DNA of 64,000 nt from Aurantiochytrium sp. KH105. Lineage: Eukaryota > Sar > Bigyra > Thraustochytrida > Thraustochytriidae. This document shows, piece after piece, positions 1 to 9,704 of this stretch. Location of the stretch: assembly GCA_003116975.1 (NCBI GenBank), contig BGKB01000017.1, forward strand, positions 1 to 64,000. The letters run 5' to 3'. The first letter of the stretch is position 1; each line of letters starts with the position of its first letter. Made by a program: the position numbers and the translations under genes. The notes under the pieces are model-generated. The model was given only the letters and a program-made list of their open reading frames with translations, did not search any database and had not been told where the DNA came from.

Positions 1-260
1 GAGCTGCCGGCCTCGTTGCCCTTGGCCTGGACGGTCTCCTTGGCCTCCTCCTTCTTCTGGCCGGCGGTGTTGGCGGTCTCCTGGGCGGCGTTGGCGGCCT
101 CCTCCTTCTTCTCCTGGAGGGTGTTGCCGGCCTGGCTGGCCATCTCGGAGGCCTTGTTCGAGGCCTCGGTGGCCTTCTCGCTGGCGGCGTTCTTGACCTC
201 GGTGGCCTTGTTCTGGGCCTGGTCAATGGTGCTCTGGTTGACAACGTCTCCCTGGGCCAT
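1..260 (-). CDS. LEA-like Ala/Lys/Glu-rich protein, 5' part only
   Basis: The minus strand opens with an ATG at 260 (MAQGDVVNQST...) and stays open to the window edge, giving the first 86 residues of a partial protein. The sequence is almost entirely Ala, Lys, Glu, Gln, Asn and Thr in a loose 11-residue periodicity (segments such as NKATEVKNAASEKATEASNK), with no Cys, Trp or aromatic residue. This is the pattern of group 3 late-embryogenesis-abundant proteins, which are disordered in water and fold into amphipathic helices on drying or freezing. The C-terminus is missing, so length and any targeting signal are unknown. A similar Ala-rich helical repeat also occurs in some antifreeze-like proteins, so the stress-protectant role is inferred from composition alone. 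Confidence 0.7.
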   Translation of the reverse strand, partial: MAQGDVVNQSTIDQAQNKATEVKNAASEKATEASNKASEMASQAGNTLQEKKEEAANAAQETANTAGQKKEEAKETVQAKGNEAGS

Positions 261-1480
261 CTTGCTTGCTGGTGTTGACTTGGAAAGGTGCTTGGAGCTG
301 CTTGTCTTTGCTTTGGATTCTTTTGGGTGCTCGAGTTGCTGGTTTGCTTCTCCCGCGCCGCCGCCGCCGCCGCCGCCGCGCCTGCTTCTTCCCCGCGCCC
401 CTAGCCGCGCCCTAGGACCCCCTACGCCTCAGCCTCGCGAGGCGCAGCCGCTCTCCGCCCTTTGCAGCGAGACCAAGACGAGCCAAGCAGGAGGGAGGAT
501 CATCACAAGCCAAGGAGCAGTGCAGCTGCAGACCGATCCTTCGCACGCACGCACGCACGCACGCACGCATCCTAGCTTGCTTTGCTCGCGCGCATGCACG
601 CCCGCGCGCCCTCGCGCACAATAAGCAACTTCGCCCCGCGCTCTCGCGGCGAGGCTCGCGTCACGGCGCTGAGGCTGAGCCGGCGCCGAGGCGCAGCGCG
701 GGACGCGGCGGCTGCGTCCCCTCGCCTCCTTGCCGCAGCACGGCGCAGAGACAGTCAGACTGACAGACAGACAGACAGATACCAGCCCGCTGCCGATGCT
801 TGCTGCAGCTACGCAGCCCCGCCAGGGCAGGCAGGCAGGCGAGGCGGGCGAGGCGCCGGGCCCGTGCGGTGCGAGGCGGTGCGCGGCCGCGGTGCGCGAG
901 GCCGAGGCGCCGGGACCGAGCCGAGCGAGGCTGTCTGTCTGGCTGGCTGGCTCAGCTGGCTGGCTGGCTGGCTGTCCCAGGCAGCCAGACCAGCGCGGCT
1001 GGGACGCGCGGCAAACGCGACGGAGGGGAGGAAGGAGGCGGCGCGGGTCGGCTCCGAGGCCGCGGCGGGACGCGCAGCGCGGCGAGGCTCAGAGCGGATG
1101 CAGCGGCCACAGTGCAGCGGCAGCGGCTGGCGGCAGGTATCCGTGCCGCCTTTCTGCTTTATGCAGGCGCGGCTGATGATCAGGATCGAGCGGGTCGGCG
1201 CGAGAACCGGGCGGGAAGGGCGCGAGATCGAGCGAGAATCGAGGGAGGGATGGACGGGTAGTAGATCGGGGGATGGATGGAGGGATGGAAGGGTCTCGAC
1301 TTCAAGATGGGCGGAGAAGGATCGATCGAACGAACGAAGGAAGTTGGCTTCGCAGGACACAAGCAGAGCAGAGCGCTGGGCGCAGGAAGCTCAGGACGGG
1401 AGGAGGCGAGAAAGGCGGCTCTCGCTCATCGCCGGCGACCGATCCTGGCCTTGTCCTTCCCTCCCACGCTCGCCGGAACG

Positions 1481-1540
1481 CTCTGCTCTGCTCTGCTCTG
1501 CTCTGCTCTGCTCTGCTCTGCTCTGCTCTGCTCTGCTCTG
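1481..1540. repeat. Pentanucleotide microsatellite (CTCTG)12
   Basis: Twelve uninterrupted copies of CTCTG (60 bases), within non-coding DNA. A second, degenerate pentamer array (CTCGC) lies about 215 bases downstream. Confidence 0.95.
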
Positions 1541-1751
1541 CGGAGGCGGGAAACCCGGTTACCTCCCTCCCTCCCTCCCTTTCTCCTCCGATCGATCCTC
1601 GTGATGCGCTGCAACTGCTGCATGCAATGCATGCATGCCATGGAGGCGAAGTGATGCCATGCGGGCGATGAGCCTCGCGCTCTCGAGTCAGCTTGAGCGT
1701 GCTCGCGCGGGCGACCGTGGCGGTCGCAGCCAAGGGGACCTGAAGTTCCGC

Positions 1752-1793
1752 GGCCTCGCCTCGCCTCGCCTCGCCTCGCCTCGCCTCGCCTCG
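1752..1793. repeat. Pentanucleotide microsatellite (CTCGC)n
   Basis: About eight consecutive CTCGC/CCTCG units in non-coding sequence. Confidence 0.9.
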
Positions 1794-3223
1794 AGTCGCC
1801 TCGCGGCGTCTGGAAAGGACGGCGGCTGCTGCAGATGCTGCGACGACGAGCGCGCGGCGGCCACACGGTTCCGCGCGTGCAGCGGCAGCACGCACGGCGT
1901 CCTTCCGCGCGGGCGTGACCGGGCCTCGATCGGGGCGCAATTGCCGCGCCCAGCCTGGCGTCCGTCTCTCGGACTGACTGTCTGTCTGCGAGGCGAGGCG
2001 CGACGTGACAAGACGCGACCCGCTGTCGCGTCGGCCGCGACTCGCTCGTGATCACGGGTGATCAGCGGGACTCGCTTGGGCATCCGAGATCGCGCGTGCG
2101 TTCCATGTGCGGTATAGCGTGGAAGCGAGACAGACATGACCCCGGCGTCGAGCTGCGGGTATGTCCGGAGAGTCGTCGCGCGTGGTCTGTTATGGTGGGT
2201 GTTTCACTCTTACAATGTGCTCGCGTTACAAGACTTCTCTGAACTGACCCCCGCAGTGGGAACCCGCCAGCACGGGCCTTCTCGCCTTGGCTCCTTTCCT
2301 TGCTTCGAAGTTCTCGCTCAAACGATAATGCGTGGGCTCCGCCGCGGCCGCGTGCCGCGGCGAGCTGCAATTCTGCCATCGTAGCTGCCGCGTGCCTCTA
2401 CCCTGCCTCTTGCCGTGCAGCTGCTGCTGCTTGCCGCGCGCTCCGCCCGTGCCGCCCACATGCCACTTCCGCCCGCCTGGCCGCTGGCTAGCGGCAAGCG
2501 CGCAGTCCTCCCCGCCGCAGTGGCAGGGTGGCGTTCGTCCTCCGTGCCGGCTGCGCTTCGTCGCCGCGGCGTGCGGGAATAGGCCTCTTCGCCGCTTGGG
2601 CCTCTTCGGGCGATGAGAACGTTCAGAAAGTTGGGGACTTTCAGAAACGGCAGCGGCCGGCTGGCGAGGCACTAGTCGTTGACTAGTCAAGATAACACAA
2701 TCTAGCCGCCGAGTCCGTCCCAAAAGCGAGGGCATCGTGGCAAATTACGATTGCGCAAGTCTTGCATAAAAGGGAGAAACACGGTGGATGATGCCCTCCA
2801 AACTTGAAAGCTTGACGGCCGCGCGGTCGCAACCGCATCGCCGCCCGTCGTGGCCGCTGCGCCTTCGTAGAGGAGGAGTCGCAAGCGCACAGCTTACGTA
2901 TACCTGGCTTCTGGGACGCTTTTTCCCTGTATGTATAGTGCGACCGAGTGCGGCTCGTTTCGCCAGCGTTCGTGCGCACGCCGCGGAGAAGGAATCGCGG
3001 ACGCGGAAGAAAGAAGGCGAGGACGCACCGCGGTCAGGGTCCATGCCAGGGCGCGCGAGAGCGACTCGAGGTGACTCGGGTTGACAGCTTGCTGCAGACC
3101 GCACGAGCAACAGCAAACGCGGAGAGGAAAAGTCCTGGGACGCGCGCACGGGCGACGGCGAGGACCTTGTGCACGGGAGAGCGAGCGAGCGCGGAGGAGC
3201 GAAGAACGGCGACGGCAGACGAC

Positions 3224-3601
3224 ATGGAGCAGCTGCAGCAGCAGGAGCTGCCGCAGGGGCAGCAGCAGCAGCAGCAGCAGCAGCAAGAGCAACATCAAGA
3301 GCTGGAGAGCGCCCATGAGGGGGCGCCCGCGGACGCCGAGAATGACACCAGTGACGTGAAGAAGATGCACGGCTTCGACATGGACCACGCAGACGCAGAC
3401 ACTTTCGCAAAGTCGCGCTCGAGCAGTCAGGACAGCAACACGATCGAGGACGCTCGTGGCATGGAGGAAAAAGGCAACCTTCCTGTCGATGTCTTGGCCA
3501 CAGACCCCAAGGATGTCATCGATGCCGGCCCAGGCATGTCTGCTGGTCAACAGCATGAGCTAGAACGCGCGCTCAAGGCGTCGCTCTCACACGACAGCTA
3601 A
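3224..3601 (+). CDS. Small polyglutamine protein with C-terminal UIM-like motif
   Basis: A 125-residue protein beginning MEQLQQQELPQG. It has a polyGln tract (residues about 12-22), a middle region rich in Asp, Glu, Ser and His, and a C-terminal segment reading HELERALKASLSHDS. That segment fits the ubiquitin-interacting motif pattern: acidic residues, hydrophobic-x-x-Ala-x-x-x-Ser, then an acidic residue. The ATG at 3224 was chosen because the in-frame sequence upstream is Arg-rich and leader-like, and its ATG-G context is good. UIM helices bind monoubiquitin, so the protein may be a small ubiquitin reader or adaptor; that is inference from one short motif. The gene lies directly upstream, on the same strand, of the RING/SIM ligase at 4435. 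I do not recognise an orthologue. Confidence 0.6.
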   Translation: MEQLQQQELPQGQQQQQQQQQEQHQELESAHEGAPADAENDTSDVKKMHGFDMDHADADTFAKSRSSSQDSNTIEDARGMEEKGNLPVDVLATDPKDVIDAGPGMSAGQQHELERALKASLSHDS

Positions 3602-3925
3602 TCCCGCTTCTTGCTCTTGCATTACAGCTGCATGAATTCGATCGCACAGTCCAAATCAAAATGGTAAGGATCGCTCAATACAACCAATCTAACAGACAGT
3701 ATACGAACATCCATCACAAGTTATGAGCTTTGGGTTTCTGAAAGCAAGGCTCGAAACACACCGAGACACAAAAGCCGTAACACTTCGTGTTCATGCAGAC
3801 TTTTCATCAGCGAGGAATAATAACCTACCCACATTCTCTCAAAGAATTTAACAAGCATCTTTTGGTATATTTATCCAAAACCACTCTTTTCAACCGGCTC
3901 AAAGCTTTCAATTTTGAAAAAAAAA

Positions 3926-4074
3926 GGATTAACGCCATCTTGGGCTTCGACGTCGGAGAAAACCTCTTCCTCACCTCATCGCGTAAACGTACGTGTTGCA
4001 TTCAACAAGGTCAAACGAACACCTCACATGTCCAATAGCCAGCCAAGCTCGACAATTTTTCCGCTGTCGACGCA
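3926..4074. repeat. Direct repeat, copy 1 (about 150 bp)
   Basis: The block starts GGATTAACGCCATCTTGGGC and ends at a GTCGACGCA. It is nearly identical to the block at 4096-4269. Short open frames inside it are repeated too, but look non-coding. Confidence 0.9.
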
Positions 4075-4095
4075 GATTTTGATTTTGCAAAAGAA

Positions 4096-4269
4096 GGATC
4101 AACGCCATCTTGGGCTTCGACGTCGGAGAAAACCTCTTCCTCACCTCATCGCGTAAACGAACGTGTTGTATTATCGCGTAAACGCACGTTTTGTATTCAA
4201 CAAGGTCAAACGAACACCTCACATACCCAATAGCCAGCCAAGCTCGACAAGTTTTCCGCCGTCGACGCA
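4096..4269. repeat. Direct repeat, copy 2 (about 174 bp, with internal duplication)
   Basis: Second copy of the block at 3926-4074. It is longer by about 25 bases because the sub-block around TCGCGTAAACG, about 24 bases, is itself duplicated in tandem (about 4149-4200). The copies are separated by only about 21 bases. Confidence 0.9.
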
Positions 4270-4434
4270 TCCTCCCCTCCTCCCCTCTCCTCTCTTTTTC
4301 ACAGGCACATGATGCAGTCATTCATTGAAGCATTCATTCCTTCAATCCTTCATTCATTCTCTCCCGGCTCGCCATGCTTTCCCAAAATGCCTCGAAATGG
4401 AAATTTCCCACTTGCTTGTTGAGAGCGCGGTCCT

Positions 4435-7400
4435 ATGCTTTACCCTAGATACCCGGTAGCAGCCGCGGCGGACAGGCGCACCACGCGAGCGACGCGAGGG
4501 ACCGAGCAAGACGACAAGGCCGGCGAGGAGAGGAGACGCGGCCGGGCGATGCGCGCAGACGCGCCGGACTTCGGCGGCGGCGGCGGCCTCGCGCGCCGCC
4601 GCTGGGAAGCCGAGCGCGACGGGCCCAGCGCCATGGTCATCAGCGGCCCGCCGCCCGTCCTGCCAACGGCACGAAGGCGGCCAATGCGTCTCGAACTCCG
4701 CGCGCGCACGGGCAAGGCCCTCCTCAAGGACGGGGACGAGCGGCTCGAGCGCGACCATGCAAAGACCTTTGCGACGCAGCGCCACCCGTACGACGTTCGC
4801 GCCCAGATTCTCGAGCGACTTGCCCCGCTTCCGAGAAAGTCTCTCCTTGAGACCTCCACCACGCCCGAGCGCCCGCGCGCCCTCGGCTTATTGCGCCCTC
4901 GTCTCAATTACAGCAGCAACAGCAACCACAAAGACGACGAAGACGACGACGTCGACATCTATCGCATTCGCACCGCCAGCAACAGCAGCTCGACCAGCTC
5001 CTTTGCTGGATCCCACGACAGGCATCATGATACTGACAAAGTCGATCGCCTGCATTATCCCGAACTTGCACTTTGCGCCCTTCACGTGGACCTTTCGACT
5101 TGGCGCACCCGCCAGCAGGACGCCTTTCGTCTCGCGCAGGATCCTGCTCGTCTTTTGGCCAATGACCTCATTGAGCCTTTTCATGACCATCTGGATACTG
5201 CGCGACGTGTGCTTGAACCCAGCGAGGCAAGCATCGAGCCATGTCTTGTATCCTTGGTGCCTGTCCCAGATGCTGCAACCCCGTCGTCCGCGTCCTCTTC
5301 TTCTTCTGCTGCTGCTGAAAATCCTTCGTCTTCGTCTTCTGAGCTCGCGGCGATGCGCAAACTCCAGCACGAACTTGGCGATGATCCCATGGATGTCGAC
5401 GAAGACGAAAATTCGCGCGATGCCGTCGACGCTGCGAATGCAGCCACAGCGGCTGCTCTTGTCGAACGTGTAATACGCGCAGATGCAGAAGCGGCAGCAG
5501 TCGAAGCCAGTGCCATGACCTACGAGTCAACAATGCGCGATACAATCCCCCTCGAAATGACGGGGATCGAAGCGCCCTCTGTACCGGACAACAACAACAA
5601 CAACGAGGACAACAACAACAACAACAATAACGACGACGACAAAAACGACAAAAACGACGAAAACGACAACGAGGACAGGAAAAACGACGACGACGAAACT
5701 ATTGGACGGACATGTGTCAATTGCGATGCTGAACAGAACGAGAACATCGATGCGAAGCAAAACGATAATGACAAGGCCAAGCACGACGAGGGAAAGCAAG
5801 AGACAAACGACGGCTTGAATGCTGAGAGCGCTCCGCAAGCGTCAGCGCCGGCGCTCTGTGACCTCGCAACGAGCTTTGATGAAACGAAAAGTAAACCCTT
5901 GATCATGCAAAAGGTTGCTATCGACACTAACGACCAGCGCAAAAGCGAACAAGTGGACCAGGAAGTCATCGTTATTGACGACAGCGACGAAGATGAGGCG
6001 CCGAAAAGTGACGCCAAAAGCGCTACAAGCGAACATGAAGCAAAGAGCCTCTTCTCCGCACCACTGCAGCCTTCCATGGCCTTGCGTAAACGAAAGCGCC
6101 GAGCGCAAGAAGCTACTCGCGATACCTTCGATGATCGCAAGAGTAGTGCTCCAGACGAAGAAAAAGTCGACAAGAATGATGACGTGAATGAAGACGCCGG
6201 CGATGAGACCGAAGAGAATCTTGCAGAACGAAGCAGGATGGGAAGTCACGTGAAGCATCGAAGGACGCTGCCCAGAGATGACATCGAGGCTGAGGTCAAT
6301 GCGAACGAGAATTATGACAGGGAACCCACCAATGACGTGACCGAGGTGTCTCCTTCCATTGACGAAAGCCCTTCTCTCGCGGAGAGTACATTTCGGGGCG
6401 ATTGCGAAAGCACAGCCTCGAACACGGCATCAGCGCCGCCGAAATGCGCTGCGCCCGATTCGACCACTGCTTTGGATATGGCTGAGGGACCTAAGCTGCC
6501 TCTCGAGCATGCAAAGAGTCTAAGCGTGGCCTCGGTTTCGTCCATGTCGTCGGGCTCCATGGCAACGCATCTGACGGATCGCTACAGTCAGCCACCTGGC
6601 ATGCAAGATGCTGAGACAACGAACTCGAACGCAACTGCAAAGTCTGCATCTGTCCTGTTGCAGGGGCCGCAAGAGGTGAACAACGAGGAGTCGAGCCTCT
6701 TGCGCGAGCGTGAATGTATGGAAAAAGAGGATCTCCGGGGTCAAGTAAGCGCACTACGTCTCAAAGTGCAAGCGCTTGAGATTGTTGTCGACAATGTTCG
6801 TGGCGAGCACTCACAGGCCGTGGACGCCTCTGCCGCCACATCACAGTCGTTCAAAGAGCGCATCGCCGTGTTGCACGCCGAAAAGGAAACCTCTGCATCT
6901 GAAGCTTTCTCGCTGCGCGAAGCGCTCGAGCAAGCACACCTCAAGCTCGAGACGGCGAATCAGGACCGTCAGTCTGCCCATGAACGCGCAAATCAGCTCT
7001 TGGCCGTGGCCACGCAGGAAAAGAACGATCGCGCTAAAATCGAAAGTATTGCGCAGACCATGTCGAGCCAATTAACGGGCGCTGAGAACGAGGCCTTTCG
7101 CCTGCAGAGCCAACTTCAGGACGAAAGCAATAGACGCGTCCACTTGGAACGAGAGGTGTTGCAAGTTCGCAGTATGGTTCGCGCTGCTTCGATGCAGTGT
7201 CAGCAATGGGAGTCGCACGTCTCTGAGGTTTTGGGCAAATTCGATCAGCAAGTGCGCTCTCTCGAGGGTCGTCGGGCTAAACTCATGACCGTGCTCGACG
7301 CGCAGCACCGCGCTCGACTTGCATCTGCGCGTCACACCGATGAGCTCACGTCCAAGATTGAAAGTCTCCAAAAGCAGGCAAGTCCGCGATGCCTCGTTTG

Positions 7401-7542
7401 CATGCACGCTCCAATTGCGGTCTGCTACGTGCCATGCGGTCATCGCAGCGTGTGTCCCGCTTGTGACACGCGCATCAAGGTTTGTCCCGTGTGCCGTGCG
7501 GGCATTCGCGAGCGCGTCCGCACCTATGACGCTGGCGTCTGA
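4435..7542 (+). CDS. RING-finger E3 ligase with SUMO-interacting motif (STUbL candidate)
   Basis: A protein of up to 1035 residues. Three parts are readable. A SUMO-interacting motif sits at residues 511-521 (VIVI followed by DDSDEDE). A coiled coil spans roughly 770-975. A C-terminal C3HC4-type RING starts at residue 986 (CLVC ... CGH ... C..C ... CPVC). The RING is of the short, C-terminal kind seen in IAP- and MEX3-like ligases, which recruit an E2. An Asn/Asp/Lys run (about 384-420) and acidic stretches suggest disorder elsewhere. RING plus SIM is the layout of SUMO-targeted ubiquitin ligases such as RNF4 and Slx8, which ubiquitinate SUMO-modified nuclear proteins; this role is inferred. 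The true start could be the ATG at 4549 or the better-context ATG at 4633. Only one clear SIM was seen, whereas RNF4 has several. Confidence 0.8.
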   Translation: MLYPRYPVAAAADRRTTRATRGTEQDDKAGEERRRGRAMRADAPDFGGGGGLARRRWEAERDGPSAMVISGPPPVLPTARRRPMRLELRARTGKALLKDGDERLERDHAKTFATQRHPYDVRAQILERLAPLPRKSLLETSTTPERPRALGLLRPRLNYSSNSNHKDDEDDDVDIYRIRTASNSSSTSSFAGSHDRHHDTDKVDRLHYPELALCALHVDLSTWRTRQQDAFRLAQDPARLLANDLIEPFHDHLDTARRVLEPSEASIEPCLVSLVPVPDAATPSSASSSSSAAAENPSSSSSELAAMRKLQHELGDDPMDVDEDENSRDAVDAANAATAAALVERVIRADAEAAAVEASAMTYESTMRDTIPLEMTGIEAPSVPDNNNNNEDNNNNNNNDDDKNDKNDENDNEDRKNDDDETIGRTCVNCDAEQNENIDAKQNDNDKAKHDEGKQETNDGLNAESAPQASAPALCDLATSFDETKSKPLIMQKVAIDTNDQRKSEQVDQEVIVIDDSDEDEAPKSDAKSATSEHEAKSLFSAPLQPSMALRKRKRRAQEATRDTFDDRKSSAPDEEKVDKNDDVNEDAGDETEENLAERSRMGSHVKHRRTLPRDDIEAEVNANENYDREPTNDVTEVSPSIDESPSLAESTFRGDCESTASNTASAPPKCAAPDSTTALDMAEGPKLPLEHAKSLSVASVSSMSSGSMATHLTDRYSQPPGMQDAETTNSNATAKSASVLLQGPQEVNNEESSLLRERECMEKEDLRGQVSALRLKVQALEIVVDNVRGEHSQAVDASAATSQSFKERIAVLHAEKETSASEAFSLREALEQAHLKLETANQDRQSAHERANQLLAVATQEKNDRAKIESIAQTMSSQLTGAENEAFRLQSQLQDESNRRVHLEREVLQVRSMVRAASMQCQQWESHVSEVLGKFDQQVRSLEGRRAKLMTVLDAQHRARLASARHTDELTSKIESLQKQASPRCLVCMHAPIAVCYVPCGHRSVCPACDTRIKVCPVCRAGIRERVRTYDAGV

Positions 7543-8731
7543 GTCGGGGGATTCTTCTCACTCTGGCTGACGAATTTTATAGGCTATTTGATGTATGTGA
7601 AAAAGAATGAAAAGAGCTTTGGGGGGTTGCTGTAGAAAGAGGCGAGCGTGTGGTACTATCCATGCACGCAAATCGTTCATCAAATGGCTCGGATTTCGTT
7701 TTTTTGGAGCAAACACGTATGTGCCTCGTCAACAAATTCGGTTCCTCTCTTGATTTTGTAAGATTTACAAAAGAGCATGAATGTCCATCCAATCACCCAG
7801 CCAAGTAATCTTGCCAGCTTCACCATCGCCCAACGCAATCCTTTCCCCCTTTTGCCCGCGGCCGCGGCCCCGGCCGGCATCCCAGAGAACAGCGTTCCCT
7901 CCTTGTTCTTTCCCCAGTCTCTTACCTCTCGGGTAAACCTCGCTTTCGCGTCACATTCCCCCCTCACAATAATTTACCCGAGGGGAGAAAGAAAGGCAAA
8001 AATGACCGCAGTGGCGCGAGGGGGGAGCGCGCAATGCTCCGCGACTGGGCGCCGCAGCAAAGGCGCGCCTCTGGCGTCCACTGGCGCCCGTTTCTGCGGC
8101 CTCGCTGCACCACAATCGGCAGCAGCAGCAAAGCAGAGCAAAGCAAAGCAAAGCAATCCGCACCACCGCCCAAGGTACGTGGCCTCGCGCGAGGCCTCCC
8201 GCGCGCGGCGCCCGCCCGCCCGCCCGCACGCCCGCCCGCTCGTGCGCGCCCGCCCGCGATCGCGCGCTGCGCGGCCCGGGCGAGGCGCGGCGCAGCGAGG
8301 AGATGAAAAAGATGATGAAGATGGACGAGCTCGCGAGCTGCCTGCGGACGGCCGCGGACGGCTTGCTCGCGGCCGCGGCTCGCGCGCGACGACGAGGACG
8401 GAAGAGGCCGCGGGCGGCGCAGACGGGGAAGGGGAGATGAAGATGCGCAGAGGTGCTGAGATGGGGCGCCGTCGGTGTCCCGTGCGCCAGAGAGAGGCAA
8501 GCGGCCAGGCCGACCTCGTCCGTTCGGCTGCCCGTCCTGCTGGTGCCAGCTGGCCTTGCTTCCATGCTAGTCTCTCGCATTCTTTCCTTCTGGCTTGGGT
8601 AAACTTGAGGACAGACAAAGGAGAACGATGAATCACTAACGTGTTGCTGCTCGTGTTCGATCTCACGCAGAAATTAGTCTTAGCACTTTCACACACACAC
8701 ACACACAAGTTTCCCCCAAATCTATAGCAAA
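7543..8731. other. Intergenic region, promoter side of COX5B
   Basis: No supported gene was seen. The stretch contains GCAAA pentamers (about 8137-8157), a CCCG-rich island (about 8210-8260), Arg/Ala-coding low-complexity frames on both strands, and a CA dinucleotide run (about 8692-8707) just upstream of the COX5B start. Confidence 0.7.
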
Positions 8732-9127
8732 ATGCTTCGTGTTGCTGGCTCGCGCACCATGCGCCTCGGCGCCCGGATGCAGGTCCGCGGCCTCGCTGGC
8801 TACAAGCAGCCCCCCCTCTCGCAGGGCCCCGGTGGCAAGCCCGAGGTGATCGCCGATGATGCCGAGCAGGCCACCGGCCGTGAGCGCGAGGAGCTCAAGG
8901 CCTTCGCCGAGGGCAAGGAGTACTTCAACCGCCAGCCGGTTCAGATGGAGAAGGGCCAGGGCTCTTTCGAGAACCCCATCATGGTCCCCTCCGAGATGCA
9001 CGAGCGCACCGTCGGCATGATCCCCAAGGGCCAGGACGGCCCCATCTGGTTCAACATCACCGCCGGTGAGGTCAACTACGTCCCGGAGCTCAACGTCCAC
9101 TTCAAGCTGTACAACCCGATGGCCTAA
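8732..9127 (+). CDS. COX5B: Cytochrome c oxidase subunit Vb-like, zinc cysteines absent
   Basis: A 131-residue nuclear-encoded subunit of mitochondrial complex IV. The N-terminus (MLRVAGSRTMRLGARMQVRG) is Arg-rich, lacks acidic residues and looks like a matrix-targeting presequence. The core matches the COX5B pattern: TGREREELKAF, then a segment ending in NPIMVPS..HERTVG, then IWF..TAGEV and HFKL near the C-terminus. In animal COX5B a zinc ion is held by four Cys in VGCIC and CPRCG. The equivalent positions here read VGMIP and VPELN, and the whole protein contains no Cys. The structural zinc is therefore predicted to be lost. Length and surrounding conservation argue against a pseudogene. Confidence 0.88.
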   Translation: MLRVAGSRTMRLGARMQVRGLAGYKQPPLSQGPGGKPEVIADDAEQATGREREELKAFAEGKEYFNRQPVQMEKGQGSFENPIMVPSEMHERTVGMIPKGQDGPIWFNITAGEVNYVPELNVHFKLYNPMA

Positions 9128-9704
9128 GCGCTTGACTCCCTCCACTTTACCATTTCCTTCCCGTTAACAGATCCATCATCGATTCATACTGACGACGATG
9201 GCAATCGTCCCGCCTGGCCGCCCTCCTTTTCTTCTTTTCTTTTCTTGTCTTGTCTTGTCTTGTCTTGTCTTGTCTCCCTTCTTATCTTTTTCTCCTTTCC
9301 TCCTCACTCTACCTCGCCTCCATTTGTCGTTCTTGCGCTGCTCTCTGCACCTGCTCGCCTCGTGCGCAGCAAGTTCGAGGCAGCAATGATCCGCCTGCAG
9401 CGTGCTTCTCACGACGCTCGTTTTGTCTCGACGCCTTTTACTCGAGCATAACATCCATTGCAGCAGGCAGCTTAGTTCACTTGGACAAGTCGGCAAAGAG
9501 GCGCCAACAAGTGCGGCATCGACGAATAGCGCCCTTGGGCCGCGCTATAGCCGACTTGCGCGGTTGGTGGACGCAGCAGCGGCAGCAGCAGCAGCAGCTG
9601 GAGCGCGAGAGGCTTGCTGCGTAAGACCGGTTTCGGGTCGCGCGCGCGAAGGGACTGCGGCGCGGCGGCGGGCAGCGAAGGGGCGAAAAGCGCGCGCAGA
9701 GAGG
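9128..9704. other. Intergenic region with TTGTC repeat
   Basis: Contains a TTGTC pentamer array (about 9244-9275) flanked by pyrimidine-rich DNA, then GC-rich sequence including a GCA run (about 9577-9600). The frame of the next gene is open upstream of its ATG to about 9402, but that part is low-complexity and treated as leader. Confidence 0.7.

Larger units (their letters stand above)
261..3223. other. Long GC-rich intergenic region with many microsatellites
   Basis: No convincing gene was seen. The frames that stay open here are low-complexity (Arg/Ala/Ser/Pro-rich) and open in several frames at once, as expected from GC-rich repeats. It holds ACGC repeats (about 543-570), GACA repeats (about 760-780), CTGG repeats (about 938-972), a perfect CTCTG x12 array (1481-1540), CTCC repeats (about 1562-1582) and CTCGC repeats (about 1755-1793). 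The last few hundred bases are probably the promoter and leader of the gene at 3224. Confidence 0.7.
3602..4434. other. Intergenic region with a long direct repeat
   Basis: This 833-base, relatively AT-rich stretch contains no supported gene. It is dominated by two long direct repeat copies, listed separately, and ends with short CATTC repeats (about 4318-4356) before the RING gene. Confidence 0.75.

Noticed and set aside
582-1604. 340-codon plus-strand open frame near the left edge
   Set aside because: Built from microsatellites and Arg/Ala-rich GC-biased sequence; several overlapping frames are open equally, and no fold or motif is visible.
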